NCBI GenBank assembly: GCA_026018925.1
Contig: JAKSZU010000018.1
Location: forward strand, 32,044,307 to 32,108,306
DNA: 64,000 nt
From: Tupaia tana
Lineage: Eukaryota; Chordata; Mammalia; Scandentia; Tupaiidae
Direction: 5' to 3'
A program made the translations under genes and the position numbers. The notes under the pieces are model-generated. The model did not search any database, was not told the origin of the DNA, and saw only the letters and a list, made by a program, of their open reading frames with translations. Of this stretch, positions 21,628 to 32,129 are shown piece after piece. How positions within the stretch are numbered: position 1 is the first letter of the stretch; every line of letters begins with the position of its first letter.

Positions 21628-22102
21628 GGGGCCAGCAGATGGCATGGTGGTCAGGGTGCTGGACTCCCACTTGGGTGACCTCAGTCAAGTCCCAGACCTG
21701 CAGCTTACTTTCTCACTTTCTCTCTCTCTCTCACTGGTGAGAGCACATGTTCTACAGCAAATTAAAATAATGATAATAATAATAAATAAAATTAAATAAA
21801 TAATTCTTTTTTTTTTGAGAGGTTTTTTGCTATAGGGCACATGCACTCGCCAGAAAGACAGAGAGAGACAGAGAGATGGAAAGCGAGAAATCACCCCCCA
21901 AGGGGGATGGCCACACCACAATCCCTTCTCCTCCATTCTCCTCTCAGGATCTTGGGCACGCATGCACACATGCCCGGCGTGAGTTTAAGCCACTGGGTAC
22001 AGGACTCAAACCACGGTCGAAACATGGGAGTCCAGTGACATAGCCATTACACCAACTGCTGGTCCCAATAAATAATTCTTAAAAAAAAAAAAAAAAAAAA
22101 AG
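21628..22102 (+). mobile_element. SINE-As (short form), host of a nested SINE-A
   Basis: The head GGGGCCAGCAGATGGCATGG joins directly to CTTACTTTCTCACTTTCTC, then AAATTAAAATAATG and an A tail. The target duplication TGAAGCCTGGG lies at 21620-21630 and 22103-22113. A reverse SINE-A sits within its tail. Confidence 0.95.
21809..22066 (-). mobile_element. SINE-A nested in a SINE-As tail
   Basis: The reversed full SINE-A runs from GCTATAGGGCACATGCACTC to AACTGCTGGTCCC. AATAAATAATTCTT at 21795-21808 and 22067-22080 is its own target duplication, derived from the host SINE tail. Confidence 0.95.
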
Positions 22103-22374
22103 TGAAGCCTGGGTGGGCTCAGTATGAAGTCCTGTACCTTTTCTGCCACATTCGGCTGACAGCCCTCCTGGACCCACTCCTGGAAGACACAGAGAGCTGC
22201 AGCAACAATGCTAGGGTGTAGCCACAAGTCTGTGGGACTCCTGGAAAGCTTCCTCTTTCCCCATAGTCTCTATAGATGAGGTGCTCTAACTCAGTGACCT
22301 CACTTCATCCTGGCTTGGTTGTGTGATTTTAGCCTAATGCCCCAAGCTGCAAACCCTGTTCCTTTGGTTTGTTT

Positions 22375-22594
22375 GTTTTTTAAGTTTTTGCCATAGGGCA
22401 TTTGATATCACCAAAGAGAAAGAGAAAGTGAGAAATCACCCACCCACTAGAAGGAAGGCCTTGCTGCAATCCCTTCTCCTCCATTCTCCTCCTGGGATTT
22501 TGGGCATGCATGCATGCATGTTCAGCATGAGTTTTGAGCAGCCAGTCTGGGTCTCAAACCAGCACCTTAACCACCATGCCACCTGCTGGATCTA
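22375..22594 (-). mobile_element. SINE-A, reverse
   Basis: GTTTTTGCCATAGGGCATTTG, CCCTTCTCCTCCATTCTCC and ACCACCTGCTGGATC. The CT tract is short. Confidence 0.85.
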
Positions 22595-22707
22595 ACCCTC
22601 TTCCTTTGTACAGCCAAATATTGAGCTTCCACAAAATAAATGCATGTCTATGTACATAAGCCATCTTGCATAGATTTTCAGGGAGTTCACAGAACCCATA
22701 ACTTCTC

Positions 22708-22947
22708 CCTTTTTTTAGAGAGATTTTTGTTACAGGGTGCATGCACTCGCCAAAGAGACAGAGACAGAAAGTGAGAAATCACCCACTCCCCAGAGCAGAT
22801 GGCCATGCCACAATCCCTTCTCCACTCTCTTGGGCACTCATGCACATGTGCTCAGTGTGAGTTTTAAGCTGCTGGGTCCAGGACTTGAACCATGGTCAAC
22901 TACATGAGAGTCCAGCGACGTAACCATTATGCCATCCGTTGGTCCCA
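22708..22947 (-). mobile_element. SINE-A, reverse
   Basis: GTTACAGGGTGCATGCACTC, AATCCCTTCTCCACTCTC, GACTTGAACCATGG and CATCCGTTGGTCCC. The body has lost a few bases. Confidence 0.9.
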
Positions 22948-23059
22948 GGATCTCTTTTCTAGACCCTAATTAAGAGCCTATTTCTAGACCAAGTACTAGG
23001 CTCTCCAAGAATTTTAGCATAACTTGGAGTAACATCTTCTTAATTTAAAAAAAAAAAAA

Positions 23060-23145
23060 ATGCTTTGAAAAATTACACTGTATCCCACAAAGGCATACAT
23101 TAATTCTATGTAAATTGGAAGTTACAATAAAAATTATTGCTTGAA
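23060..23145 (+). mobile_element. Possible L1 3' end fragment
   Basis: TTACACTGTATCCCACAAAGG followed by AATTGGAAGTTACAATAAAA resembles the last bases of old mammalian L1 3' UTRs. Short and diverged. Confidence 0.35.
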
Positions 23146-23228
23146 AGAAACATTGACAGAAAATAAAAAAGAGAATCACACCTAAATAGACAAGAGATGC
23201 ATACTGGGATCTAATTTGTGAAAGTGAG

Positions 23229-24139
23229 CAGTCAGGGTAACTGCTGAGTGGGCATCTGGGAGAGCAAATGACATCTTCCTGGGCCCAGCAATCTGCATTT
23301 GAGAAAGCTGACAAGTTTGCAAGGCCAGCCTGTGGCAGCTGTGTCCCCTACGTGCCCCTGGGATTGGCAGCTTCATTATTGCTAGTGTCAGTGTTTGTGG
23401 AGTGCCGGTCCAGCACGCCAGCCAGGCTTTCCCAAGGTAGAGATGTTCATTGTAACCTATTAATTCCCAGGTGAAGACAGCATCAAAATAGTACATCGGA
23501 GGCTCTTAATCCCACTGCTCCACTTTCTGCTTTGATTCCTCCTTGTTTGTGGCCGAAGAATGTTGACCTCTGTCCCTTCTGGTTGTTATCTTGGCCCAGG
23601 TTTTTCCTCTTTTCCTTTTGAATTAAAAACTTTCTCCCAAAGTTATACATAGTTTTTGTTCTAAAAGAATTCAATAAGATCCCCCTTTGTCTCTCCAGCT
23701 CTCTATCTGCCTACCCCAATCCTATTCTCTAGAAGTCACTCAGTTCTTTCTAAATTTATTTCCTTATTTCTAAACAAATGGTATAGCCTTTTCTGGATTT
23801 TTAAATCTTTGTATTATTGTCTGTTAACTTCTTGTTATAAAATATTAGGTTCTGTCTCTTAAAGTGTTTTTTTCCACCATCACCCCTACATGCTTGATAA
23901 CACACAGACCTAACTCCTGCTTACCGTTCTTCCAGTAGAATTATGTCAATTTGTATGTAGTTTAATATATAGTATTTACATTATGTAACTATTACCTAGT
24001 ATTGAGTCATTGATTATACTATGACTAAATTTCCTTCTTGTATAGCTTTTTGTTTTCCCTGGAGTTGCTAATAGCCTTATTTTCTATGTATCTCTCAGTA
24101 ATTCACCTGCAGGCCTTCTAGCAAAACTATGAATCTCCT
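23229..24139. other. Non-coding sequence, no gene seen
   Basis: No exon or confident repeat. The segment 23650-23830 (for instance TCTAGAAGTCACTCAGTTC) is similar in style to old LINE or DNA-element sequence but cannot be assigned. Confidence 0.4.
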
Positions 24140-24395
24140 CTCAGTACTCTTTCTTTCTTAAAGTTTCTTTCTTCCATGAGAGATGGGGACAGAGAGAATG
24201 AAAAAAACAATTGACAGAGAGACAAATACCTCAAACAGGGTCTTCATGTTGTGATCCACTCACACTTCAACCATGCCCTAGATCATGGGCATGCATGTGC
24301 CCCTCTGGAAGGTCTCCAGAGGAAAATCCAGGACTTTTTCATGTGGTTCAGCCTCTCAGAATGTCACTCTTTGCCACTGTATCCCTGTCCCCTTC
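24140..24395 (-). mobile_element. SINE-B, reverse
   Basis: CATGAGAGATGGGGACAGAG, ATCATGGGCATGCATGTGC, AGGTCTCCAGAGG and TTTTTCATGTGGTTCAGCC correspond to the reversed SINE-B. The 5' head is the most degraded part. Confidence 0.6.
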
Positions 24396-24659
24396 CCAAT
24401 ATCTGTTAACTAATCAGTTTGGAAATCATCCTTTTGAACTCCAACACCACCCTCCATTCTCCTGCTCAATCTGGATTGACTATCCTTTCTTCACAATCAT
24501 GCTAGGGGTCCCTTCAGTCTTCTTATTAGGTTGGATCTGTGTTGCCTGGAGCTATATGACTTTATCTTTTAGAGGACATCATCTAGTAACTTCTAATTGT
24601 AGGTTCATGAGATACACTTTTATAGTATAAAACTAAAAATGTCTTCTTTCTTTTTTTTT

Positions 24660-25010
24660 TCAATTTATTTATTTGCATTCATTCACTGAACATCATTACA
24701 GCATACAAAATGAGATTTTCCATCCAAAGTACACTATATATTGTCTCAATCAAGCACATCAACAAACATGTTATTGTCAGTAAATGATCTTCCATTTCTT
24801 GTCTTCTGTATGTTTTGCTTTTTTTTCCCCCCATCCTTGATTCTCTATCTCTTACCCTCTGCCATCTCCCACTCTCCTCCCACAATCTCTGGTATCTATG
24901 TTTGCTTTCTATACTGTTTTCTCCTCACATTTTATTGTATCGCCAAAGACCCTAATCAATCCAAATACCCTCATAGCAAACACAGGTGATACCCACATTT
25001 CCATGAACAC
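24660..25010 (-). repeat. L1-3'UTR-like module 1
   Basis: Plus-strand markers are CAGCATACAAAATGAG, GTACACTATATATTG and the CT-rich CCACTCTCCTCCCACAATC. Module 2 and the 54.5-kb copy have the same order at roughly 70-75 percent similarity by eye. Confidence 0.7.
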
Positions 25011-25099
25011 AAGTCTTACTTTACGCATCCTATAAAGTAGCACCTAGCTGTGGCTACATATCCTACTGCAGTCATTGAACATATATATTTTTTTTCTGA

Positions 25100-25395
25100 A
25101 ACTTTTTTTTTGTAACTCAATTTACATTCCTTCCCTAAGCTTCATCACAGCATACAAAATGCAATCTCCCATCCAGTACACACTGCATAGTGATACAATC
25201 ATGCACATTACAAAAAATTTTCCATTACTAGTTCCTAGAATTACTTCCACCCCTCTTTCTGACCCTCTGTCCCTTCCCACCCTCCTCTCACACCACCTCC
25301 GGTGTCTACAATTGTCCTTCATTCCCTTCCCACCCACATTGCATTGATCACACAATTTCCTACATAATCTAACTACTTTCAGTGGTGAGTTCACT
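25100..25395 (-). repeat. L1-3'UTR-like module 2
   Basis: CAGCATACAAAATGCAATC, AGTACACACTGCATAGTG and CTTCCCACCCTCCTCTCAC repeat the layout of module 1, with an A tract (T-run on plus, about 25102-25110) at its minus-strand end. Confidence 0.7.
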
Positions 25396-25680
25396 CATTA
25401 CTACTAAGAAAACCAGTTTTAACTTAACTCAAAGAAATGCCAAGGAACTTTGCTTAAAGCCAGGAAACAAGTTGGGATTCTGTTCAAATGGAAGGTGCAT
25501 GAACCTGTCAGTTCCATGTACTTTTATCTTCTGTTCTGGTTCAATTTTCCTGATTAAATTCTGGGATATAATATTCAACTCCAGACTTGTCCCTATGATT
25601 AAGTTGGCCACTTTCATAGTTTTTGGACTCTTATTTCCATGTGTCTGTGTTTAATTTAAAACTAAAAATGTCTTCTTTCT

Positions 25681-26650
25681 AACCTCAACTACAAATGTCA
25701 AGATCACAAATAACCTACCTTCAATATGTAAACATCTTTGGTAGTTTCCCCTACCTTATTGCTCCATGAGTTTCAACATGTTTTAGGAATCATTCATTTT
25801 TTTCAGGTTCTCAAGAGCATCACATGTACTCCTGCACTCTATATCTCTCCAGCCTCACGAAATTAATAATAATCTAACTGTACAGCCCTTCACAAGTTAG
25901 CAAGCACTGCTATAGCCATAGGTTACTGCAGAAGGCATATAGACACAGTAAGTCCTGTGTTCAAGGAAGCAGAGGTGAACTTAAGACCACATTGTTAATA
26001 AAAAGCAATCTAGGACACAGGGTTCTGATTCCTCAAGAGTATGAGAGAGCTGGAGAGACTCATCAAGCAGGCACTTGTGGCACCAGGAAAACAGAGATGC
26101 CATCACAATATTAGTTTTGATCATCTTGGAAGAACTTTGCATGAAGAAACCCTTTCAACAAACTACTTTTATGTCAGCATACATATAAGTTTTGTGTTTT
26201 ATGACTTTATCATTGTTTTTACCTTTGTATGGTAGAAGCATCATAATATTTCCATGGTTCAAGATCTCTAAAGGTTTTAATGTGATTTGCTGCAAATTAA
26301 GTGACTTGCTTTCCCTCCACTCTCCCTTCTCCCACTCTACCTTGATTAAATGAAGTTCATTTCTATAATCATGCATAACTTCAGTTCTCCCAAAGAAACT
26401 AACTTTCAGGCACTGGGGGAAAAGGATACTGCAAGAATGTTCTATTGACCAAATAGTTTCATCAGTGGAAAAGGAAGGCAAGTGTTTTATATCCAGATCA
26501 CCAGAGGAGACTTTTCATCTTATACCCTGTTTCTGATATCATCCTTTGAGCCTCATTCCACTCCTTTCTACTATGAAACAAAGCCACTATTTCTAATGAT
26601 AGGTGGGAAAAGAAAAATCAAAGCAACAAAATTTCTCTGATTGTATTAGA
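25681..26650. other. Non-coding sequence, no gene seen
   Basis: Unique-looking AT-rich sequence. No repeat family or exon recognised. Confidence 0.4.
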
Positions 26651-26654
26651 ACTT

Positions 26655-26720
26655 ATGAAGCATTTTTTTTTTGCTTCCAAGCAGAGGGAACAGCAAGTGC
26701 AAAGGCCCTGTGGCCCTGTT
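26655..26720 (+). repeat. Ancient interspersed repeat, small fragment
   Basis: AAGCAGAGGGAACAGCAAGTG followed by CAAAGGCCCTGTGGCCC matches the same repeat module seen at 12.0 and 34.6 kb. Confidence 0.6.
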
Positions 26721-27313
26721 GAGGCCCCCATTCCCTCAGGGATCTGTTTTCCTGGGTAAAAGCTCATTTTTACGAGTACTCCCCAATGAAGTATTCCAGA
26801 TGAATGTGCTTTAAATGTAGCTTGACAAACACATTCCAGACACTGTATCTTAACCCAAAAAAAGGAGGAGAAGTGATAGAATTCTTATCTGAGCAGTCAG
26901 CAGACTTCTGTACCTTTCAACGGAGGAAACAGGGAAGGAATTCAGAAAGGGAGAGCCAGCTGGTAACCCTTGCTCTGTCCTGTCATGGCTGTGTGATTGA
27001 AATCCCTCAGTATTGCTAAATCTGTCTCCTCACTGCAAAATGAGATAATATAAGGTGTATTACACATTAATCTGTATCTCAGTGGAGAGGGTATAGGAGA
27101 GTCCTTTGTCAGGAGATCCAGTGTGTAAAAGACCTTTACATACCATAAAGCAGTAAACTCATGTTAGTTTTTACCAAGTTCATTTCATCTTTTAGCATTT
27201 AAGTGCCAATAGGTAGTCTTTTCACGTAATTCCCTCAGAGGTATGTTTCCTTAACTCATTTTTCCATACTTGTCAAAATTTTTTTTCTTTTTTTTAAAAT
27301 GTAGCTTGTATAT
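26721..27313. other. Non-coding sequence, no gene seen
   Basis: No exon. The text near 26980-27060 (CCTCACTGCAAAATGAGATAATATAAGG) is MIR-like on the minus strand. Confidence 0.4.
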
Positions 27314-27326
27314 AATTAAATGTGTA

Positions 27327-27409
27327 GGGACTGGCAGGTGACATAGTGGTTAAAGGTGCTGGACTCCCACATGGCCAACCATGGTTCAAGTCCTGTACCT
27401 GGTGGCTTG

Positions 27410-27442
<33 letters not shown>

Positions 27443-27493
27443 TCTCTCTCTGTGATAAAACTGAAAAATAAAGTTAAAATAATTTTTCAAAAA
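27327..27493 (+). mobile_element. SINE-As (short form) with clean target duplication
   Basis: The head GGGACTGGCAGGTGACATAG, B box GTTCAAGTCC, then directly a (TC)n run and AAAATAAAGTTAAAAT tail. AATTAAATGTGTA flanks it at 27314-27326 and 27494-27506. This proves that the short form transposes as its own unit. Confidence 0.95.
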
Positions 27494-27506
27494 AATTAAA
27501 TGTGTA

Positions 27507-28770
27507 TAAGTAGATATATCAGTCAGGGCTTTGAGCTGCAAATATAAAAAATGATCTCTTTTAGCCTAAATAGAAAGGGGGATGGATATACTTGAAGTTT
27601 ATCAGAGGGAATAGAATTGATTCTCAAAATAGTAACTCATAGGACCTGGTACTATCCAATCAGAACGGATCTGGAGCAGGTTCCTCCTGGTGGTTCCCTG
27701 CTATTTTGAGAATTAATCCTTGGGCTTCTCAATGATGGGGAAAGCTGCACAGGCTCTAAGGGAGGGGGCTCAGCCGGGGCAGCAGATGGATGCAGTTGGA
27801 GAATGAAGGATGGCGGCTATTTGGCATGTGCTCCATTGATGTAGACTGTCCAATATCAGCCCAGCTGGAGGAAAGGCCCAAGAACCAGAATAGAAAAACA
27901 TTCGGAAGCCCAGACAGTGAGGATGACACCTCTATCACCTACAGAGGCCATTCGCTGATTCTGAACACCACGGCTAGAAGTAAATTCCTAACTGTGCCTT
28001 CAGTAGATGGTATTTATTCAGGATGCAAAGTCTTAAGTGGGAACATTAGGCTGGCCAAGCGTAGGTCTGCACCCTGCCTGCATGGAGTGAGGGGAAGGTA
28101 GTTCACCAGCCCTGCTTCCTAATATCACATCATCAATGGGGATTTCTTCTAAGGGGAAAGGGACTTTGGATGGTAGGTACCTGATGTCCACTTGACTGAA
28201 GGGTTAACATGGAGATAAAGATACTTTCTGGAAGGCATTGCTGAAATTTGTTTCTTTTCTCTCATTTAGAGAGTAGCTCTGTAAAGATATCATCATCATC
28301 TACCTAAAGACCTTTAAAAACCAGAAGGTGATCTGTAATGCATTGCACAACTAAAGGGCACCTTGGAATTTTATCTTGACTGCCATACCTTCCTTCTCAT
28401 TAAAATATTTGACAAGAATTCTTTGCATGGATGAACAGCTCCAAGCGCCCTAGCTCCACACGGATCTCACATAGATGTTGCACTGTCATAGTAAATAATT
28501 GTGCTGCCGGCTGCAAATCGATATCTATGTTATACGCACATGAACACAGAAATCTGGTGGTTTTACAGTTATTATGGCTCCTGGAAGATACTGCACAAGT
28601 TCTTGATGAAATAACACACATTTTCTTCCCTTTGGTTGCATATGAGTGGCCTAAAAAGTAGGGTTTACATCTTAATTTCTTTCTGTATCCTGACTGTACC
28701 TGGCATAAAGCTTAGGTCAGAGCTGGTGGCTGAAAGACTTTCTGAATTGGATAGGGGGTTCGAATCACAA
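27507..28770. other. Non-coding sequence, no supported gene
   Basis: The start (TATATCAGTCAGGGCTTTGAG) resembles the beginning of a known old mammalian repeat. An open frame at 27790-28101 (103 codons) has no domain and lies in this context, so it was not called. Motif-rich unique text occurs at 28430-28660 (TGCAAATCGATATC). Confidence 0.4.
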
Positions 28771-29027
28771 CTGCAGTCATGCACCACATAACATTTCCAT
28801 CAGTGAGGGACCACGTAGGTGTCAGTGGTCACATAAGATTACAATAGAATTGAAAACTCCTATTGCCTGGTGATGTAGCTATAGTAAAGTCATAGCGTAG
28901 TGCATTACTCGTGTTTCTGATGCTGCTGCTATAAACAAAGCGATTGCACTGCTAGTTGTAGCGTATGTACAATTACATACACTACGTAATACTTGATAAT
29001 GAGAAGAAATGACTGTTTCCGGCTAAC

Positions 29028-29610
29028 TTTTTTTTAAGAGAAACATTTTCATAGACCATAGTTTAGTTTGTTTCTAACACCCATCATGCCATGAATTCAT
29101 AGGAAACAGGTTCCAGAAACTCAGGCTCCTTTCCATGGGTCCTTATGAAGTGTGCTTCTCTGGGCAGAGTAGGCTGGAGCTTCAGTTGAACCCAGGTACC
29201 TTTCTCTTTGGCTTCCTTTTTTTTTCTGGTCATTTTCTTTCACACATTTTTGAAAGCTATATCTGTTCTTAGAATGTTTAATACGCTCAGTACGCACATT
29301 AATTCCTTGGCAAGAATCTTGCCTTTAACTTGTTTGTTTACAACAATGCTGACAGTATGCTGGGTAACACTGCAGACTCTTCCAGTTTCGCCATGGTAAT
29401 ATTTGTGGGACATTCCTTTTTGAACAGTATCCATTCCCTTGATGTCTACAATATCATCTTTCTTGTAGATTTGCATGTAGGTTGCCAAAGAATCCACTCC
29501 ATGTATTCTAAAAGGCCAAGAGAAAATATATGGGGTGCCTCTCCTCTTTCCCTTTGTGTTAGTCATTTTGGTGAATTACTGGAAGATGGCGGTTCCAGCC
29601 AAAAGGCTAT
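29028..29610 (-). pseudogene. RPL21: Processed RPL21 (60S ribosomal protein L21) pseudogene
   Basis: The minus strand reads from a start at 29566 to a stop at 29084-29086, with no introns. The N-terminus [20 protein letters not shown] and internal [31 protein letters not shown] and [14 protein letters not shown] are clearly ribosomal protein eL21 (normal length 160 residues), an RNA-binding SH3-like barrel protein of the large subunit. After residue about 108 the frame breaks: the rest ([20 protein letters not shown], ending YEFMA) is in another frame, reached through a small indel near 29245-29260. A 5' UTR stretch with CCGCCATCTTCCAGTAATTC (minus strand) precedes the start, and an A tail (T-run 29028-29035 on plus) follows. 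These are the marks of an LINE-mediated retrocopy. It lies within a Tigger element and is not expected to be functional. Confidence 0.95.
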
Positions 29611-29690
29611 TATTGGTTTATATATTGACTATACTACACTTTTTTTCCATCTTTTTTGAGTGTACTTCTACTACTTATTTATTTAAAAGT

Positions 29691-30170
29691 GGGAGCTAGG
29701 CAGTGGTACGGGGTTATACAACTGGACCCACGTAGGTTTGCGTCCTAGTATGTCAGGTGCATGGGTGTGTGTGCCCATGATCCAGGCTGGCTAAGACTAG
29801 AAGTGGGGAACCAGCAGTTAGCGTAATGGCTATGTCGCTGGACTCCCACGTAGTTGACCGCAGTTCGCATCCCTGACCCAGTGGCTTAAAACTCACGCCG
29901 GGCACGTGTGTATGCATGCCCAAGATCCCAAGAGGAGAATGGAGGAGAAGGGATTGCGGCATGACCATCCCCCCTTGGGGGTGATTTCTCACTTTCTGTC
30001 TCTCTGTCTCTCTCTGTCTGGCGAGCGCACACGCCCTATAGCGAAAACCTCTCCAAAAAAAAAAAAAAAAAAGACTAGAAGTGAATTACAGTTGAAGACC
30101 CTATTGGGGGCAATTTTCTCACTCCCTCTTTCATGGAATAAATGAGTGAATAAACTTTGGAAAATAAAAA
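29691..30170 (+). mobile_element. SINE-B inside the Tigger element, host of a SINE-A
   Basis: GGGAGCTAGGCAGTGGTACG, ACTGGACCCACGTAGG and GCCCATGATCCAGGCTGG form the 5' part. After the nested SINE-A comes AATTACAGTTGAAGACCC and an AATAAATGAGTGAATAAAC tail. Confidence 0.85.
29806..30070 (+). mobile_element. SINE-A, young, nested in SINE-B
   Basis: Full length with A box TAGCGTAATGG, GGAGAATGGAGGAGAAGG body, GCGAGCGCACACGCCCTATAG and an A tail. AAGACTAGAAGTG at 29793-29805 and 30071-30083 is an exact target duplication within the host SINE-B. Confidence 0.97.
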
Positions 30171-30309
30171 TAAGTCTACTGTAAAGTAGTATGTTGTATT
30201 ACAACAGCGTTAGCCTCATCCAGCTCGTGTTTACTGTGTCTTTTGATTACATCATTTTATCCCATTCTTGGTTTGACCTCCTGTTGTCTTGTTTATCATG
30301 GCCCTTACA

Positions 30310-30366
30310 GTGGGAAAAGATGTGGAGGTGGAAGGCGGAGATATTGATGATCCCAACCCTATGTAG
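30310..30366 (+). pseudogene. Tigger transposase C-terminal remnant
   Basis: An 18-codon stretch ending in a stop reads VGKDVEVEGGDIDDPNPM. An acidic tail of this kind ends the coding part of Tigger-family transposases as I recall them. It has no upstream frame here, so it is only a scrap. Confidence 0.5.
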
Positions 30367-30477
30367 GCCTAGGCTAGTGTATGTGTTTGTGTCTTAGTTT
30401 TAACACAGTAGTTTAAGAAATAGTAATAAGTTTTCAAAATAGAAAAAAAAAAAGTATAGTATACAAAGGAAGAAAAT

Positions 30478-30558
30478 GTTGGGGTCAGTGTGATGGTCAA
30501 GGTCTTAGATTCCCACATGGCCGACTGGGGTTCTAGTCCCAGACCTGGCAACTTGATT

Positions 30559-30595
<37 letters not shown>

Positions 30596-30692
30596 CTTCT
30601 GGTGAGCACCCATGCCCTAAAGCAATTTTTTAAAAAAATAACAATAATAATTAATACAATTAAAATAAATAGTTCTTTCAATTCTTTTTTAA
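30478..30692 (+). mobile_element. SINE-As inside the Tigger element
   Basis: GGGGTCAGTGTGATGGTCAAG head, GTTCTAGTCCCAGACC, (TC)n, CATGCCCTAAAGC and an AT-rich tail. AAAGGAAGAAAAT at 30465-30477 and 30693-30705 is the target duplication. Confidence 0.95.
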
Positions 30693-31424
30693 AAAGGAAG
30701 AAAATATTTTTGTACAGAAGTAAAAGTGTTTATGTTTTAAGCTAAGAGTTATTACAAGGCAGTCAAAAAGTTTTAAGAAATTACAAAGTTTATAAAGTAA
30801 AAAAGTTATAGTAAGCCAAAGTTAATTTAGTCTTGAAGAAAGAAAAATACTTTTGTATACATTCAGTGCAGCCTAAATTTCCAGTGTTTACAAAGTCTAC
30901 GGGAGTGTACGGTCAAGTCCTAGGCCTTCCCATTCACTCTTCACTCACTCACTGGCTCACCCAGAGCAACTTCCAGTCCTGTAAGCTCCATTCCTGTTAA
31001 AATGCACTAGACACATGTTCTACGTTTTACCTCTTATACTGTATTTTTACTGTACCTTTTCTATGTTCAGATATGTTTAGATACACAAATACCATCGTGT
31101 TCCAATGGCCTACCATATTCAGTACAGTAACAGGCTGGCCAGGTTGGTAGCTAGGAGCAATGGGCTATACCATGTAGCCTGAGCATGTGGAAGGCTATAC
31201 CATATAGGTTTGTGTAAGTACAGTCTGTGCAGCTCAGACAACAATGGCATCACCTAAAAACACATTTTTCAGAAAGTCATTAAGTGACCTATGTCTATAC
31301 ACAAGTATGTTCTAAGTCTAAGAAGCCATATGCAGGAGGAGGTCAAGTATGCACGTTACAGGAAGGATGGCCAACAGTCCTGATTTGTCTGAGACTGAGA
31401 GGTGCCCATGACATAGGACTTACA

Positions 31425-31650
31425 GGACTAAACCCAGGAAAGTCTCAAGCTTGGGCGCCAGACAGTCTAAATGTGAATTTTGGTTCCACCACTAATCAAC
31501 CACATAACCCAGTGTTCTATTTGTAAAAAGGGAATAATAACCCATTTATTATTGGACCTTACAAATAAATATACTAATAAATATAAACTACTTAGGACAG
31601 TCTCAGATCATAGCACACACTTGGTGATGTCGACAAATAGTAAATTCTTG
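31425..31650 (-). mobile_element. MIR element
   Basis: TGAATTTTGGTTCCACCAC, AGTGTTCTATTTGTAAAAAG and TAGCACACACTTGGTGATG are the reversed MIR. Confidence 0.75.
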
Positions 31651-31989
31651 TAATAGTGCTTGGCTATAATGTCTCCTACCAGAGCCCCAAAGATGCTTCT
31701 GTAAATATTCTTTTTAGCATTTGTAAGTCTTTCTTAAAATACTGTATGTTGTAAAGTTTAAACAGTAGAGAGCTTGTTTCGAATGATGCTATTTTGAAAT
31801 AGAACAAACCAGCTTTTTCAGACAGTGGCAAACAGCAAGTCAAATGGGAAATCTTTTTGTATCATAACAATGTATTATAATGTGACATGAACTGAGATTT
31901 TTTTAGGTGTGGGGAAAGCTATCCTGAGATAAGCAATGCGATTCTACTTTTTAGATGGCTGTTGTACTATCTGACTCTTTCTCTCCATA

Positions 31990-32129
31990 TAGAAGAGAAG
32001 GTCTTCAAAATGTTTATGCAAAATATGTATTATTAAAAACTATGCATGGATTTCAACATGTTTTGCACCAAAATAAACTCATACTTTTTAATTTTATTTT
32101 TTCCATGAATGTTTCGAATTCCCCTCATA
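31990..32129 (+). mobile_element. Mariner-like MITE, copy 1
   Basis: GGTCTTCAAAATGTTTATGC at the start and CCATGAATGTTTCGAATTC at the end are decayed inverted repeats of the ACTTCAAAAAGTTCATGGAA type. The middle, GTTTTGCACCAAAATAAAC, is shared in part with the 58.7-kb copy. Confidence 0.75.

Larger units (their letters stand above)
24628..25680 (-). mobile_element. A-tailed retrotransposed unit with exact 24-bp target duplications
   Basis: A 24-base direct repeat containing AACTAAAAATGTCTTCTTTC flanks the unit at 24628-24651 and 25657-25680. The insert starts with (T)10, that is, an A tail on the minus strand. The interior has two related modules (24660-25010 and 25100-25395). Each shares GCATACAAAATG next to its T-rich end and a CT-rich (minus-strand purine-rich) tract. 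A purine-rich tract before an A tail is typical of L1 3' UTRs, so a 5'-truncated L1 3' end is the likeliest identity. No ORF2 coding match was seen. Confidence 0.75.
28774..31297 (+). mobile_element. Tigger-family (TcMar) DNA transposon, split by later insertions
   Basis: The left end CAGTCATGCACCACATAAC and right end CATTAAGTGACCTATGTCTA are the decayed inverted termini. Internal text (AATACTTGATAATGAGAAG, GATGATCCCAACCCTATG, TTCACTCACTCACTGGCTCACCCAGAG in part) matches the Tigger3-like consensus that I recall. Three separate insertion events interrupt it: an RPL21 pseudogene, a SINE-B (carrying a SINE-A) and a SINE-As. Without them it is about 1.2-1.3 kb, so it is internally deleted relative to an autonomous copy. 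Confidence 0.85.

Noticed and set aside
27790-28101. 103-codon open frame, possible exon
   Set aside because: Lies in sequence that begins like an old repeat; no domain and no flanking coding signal.
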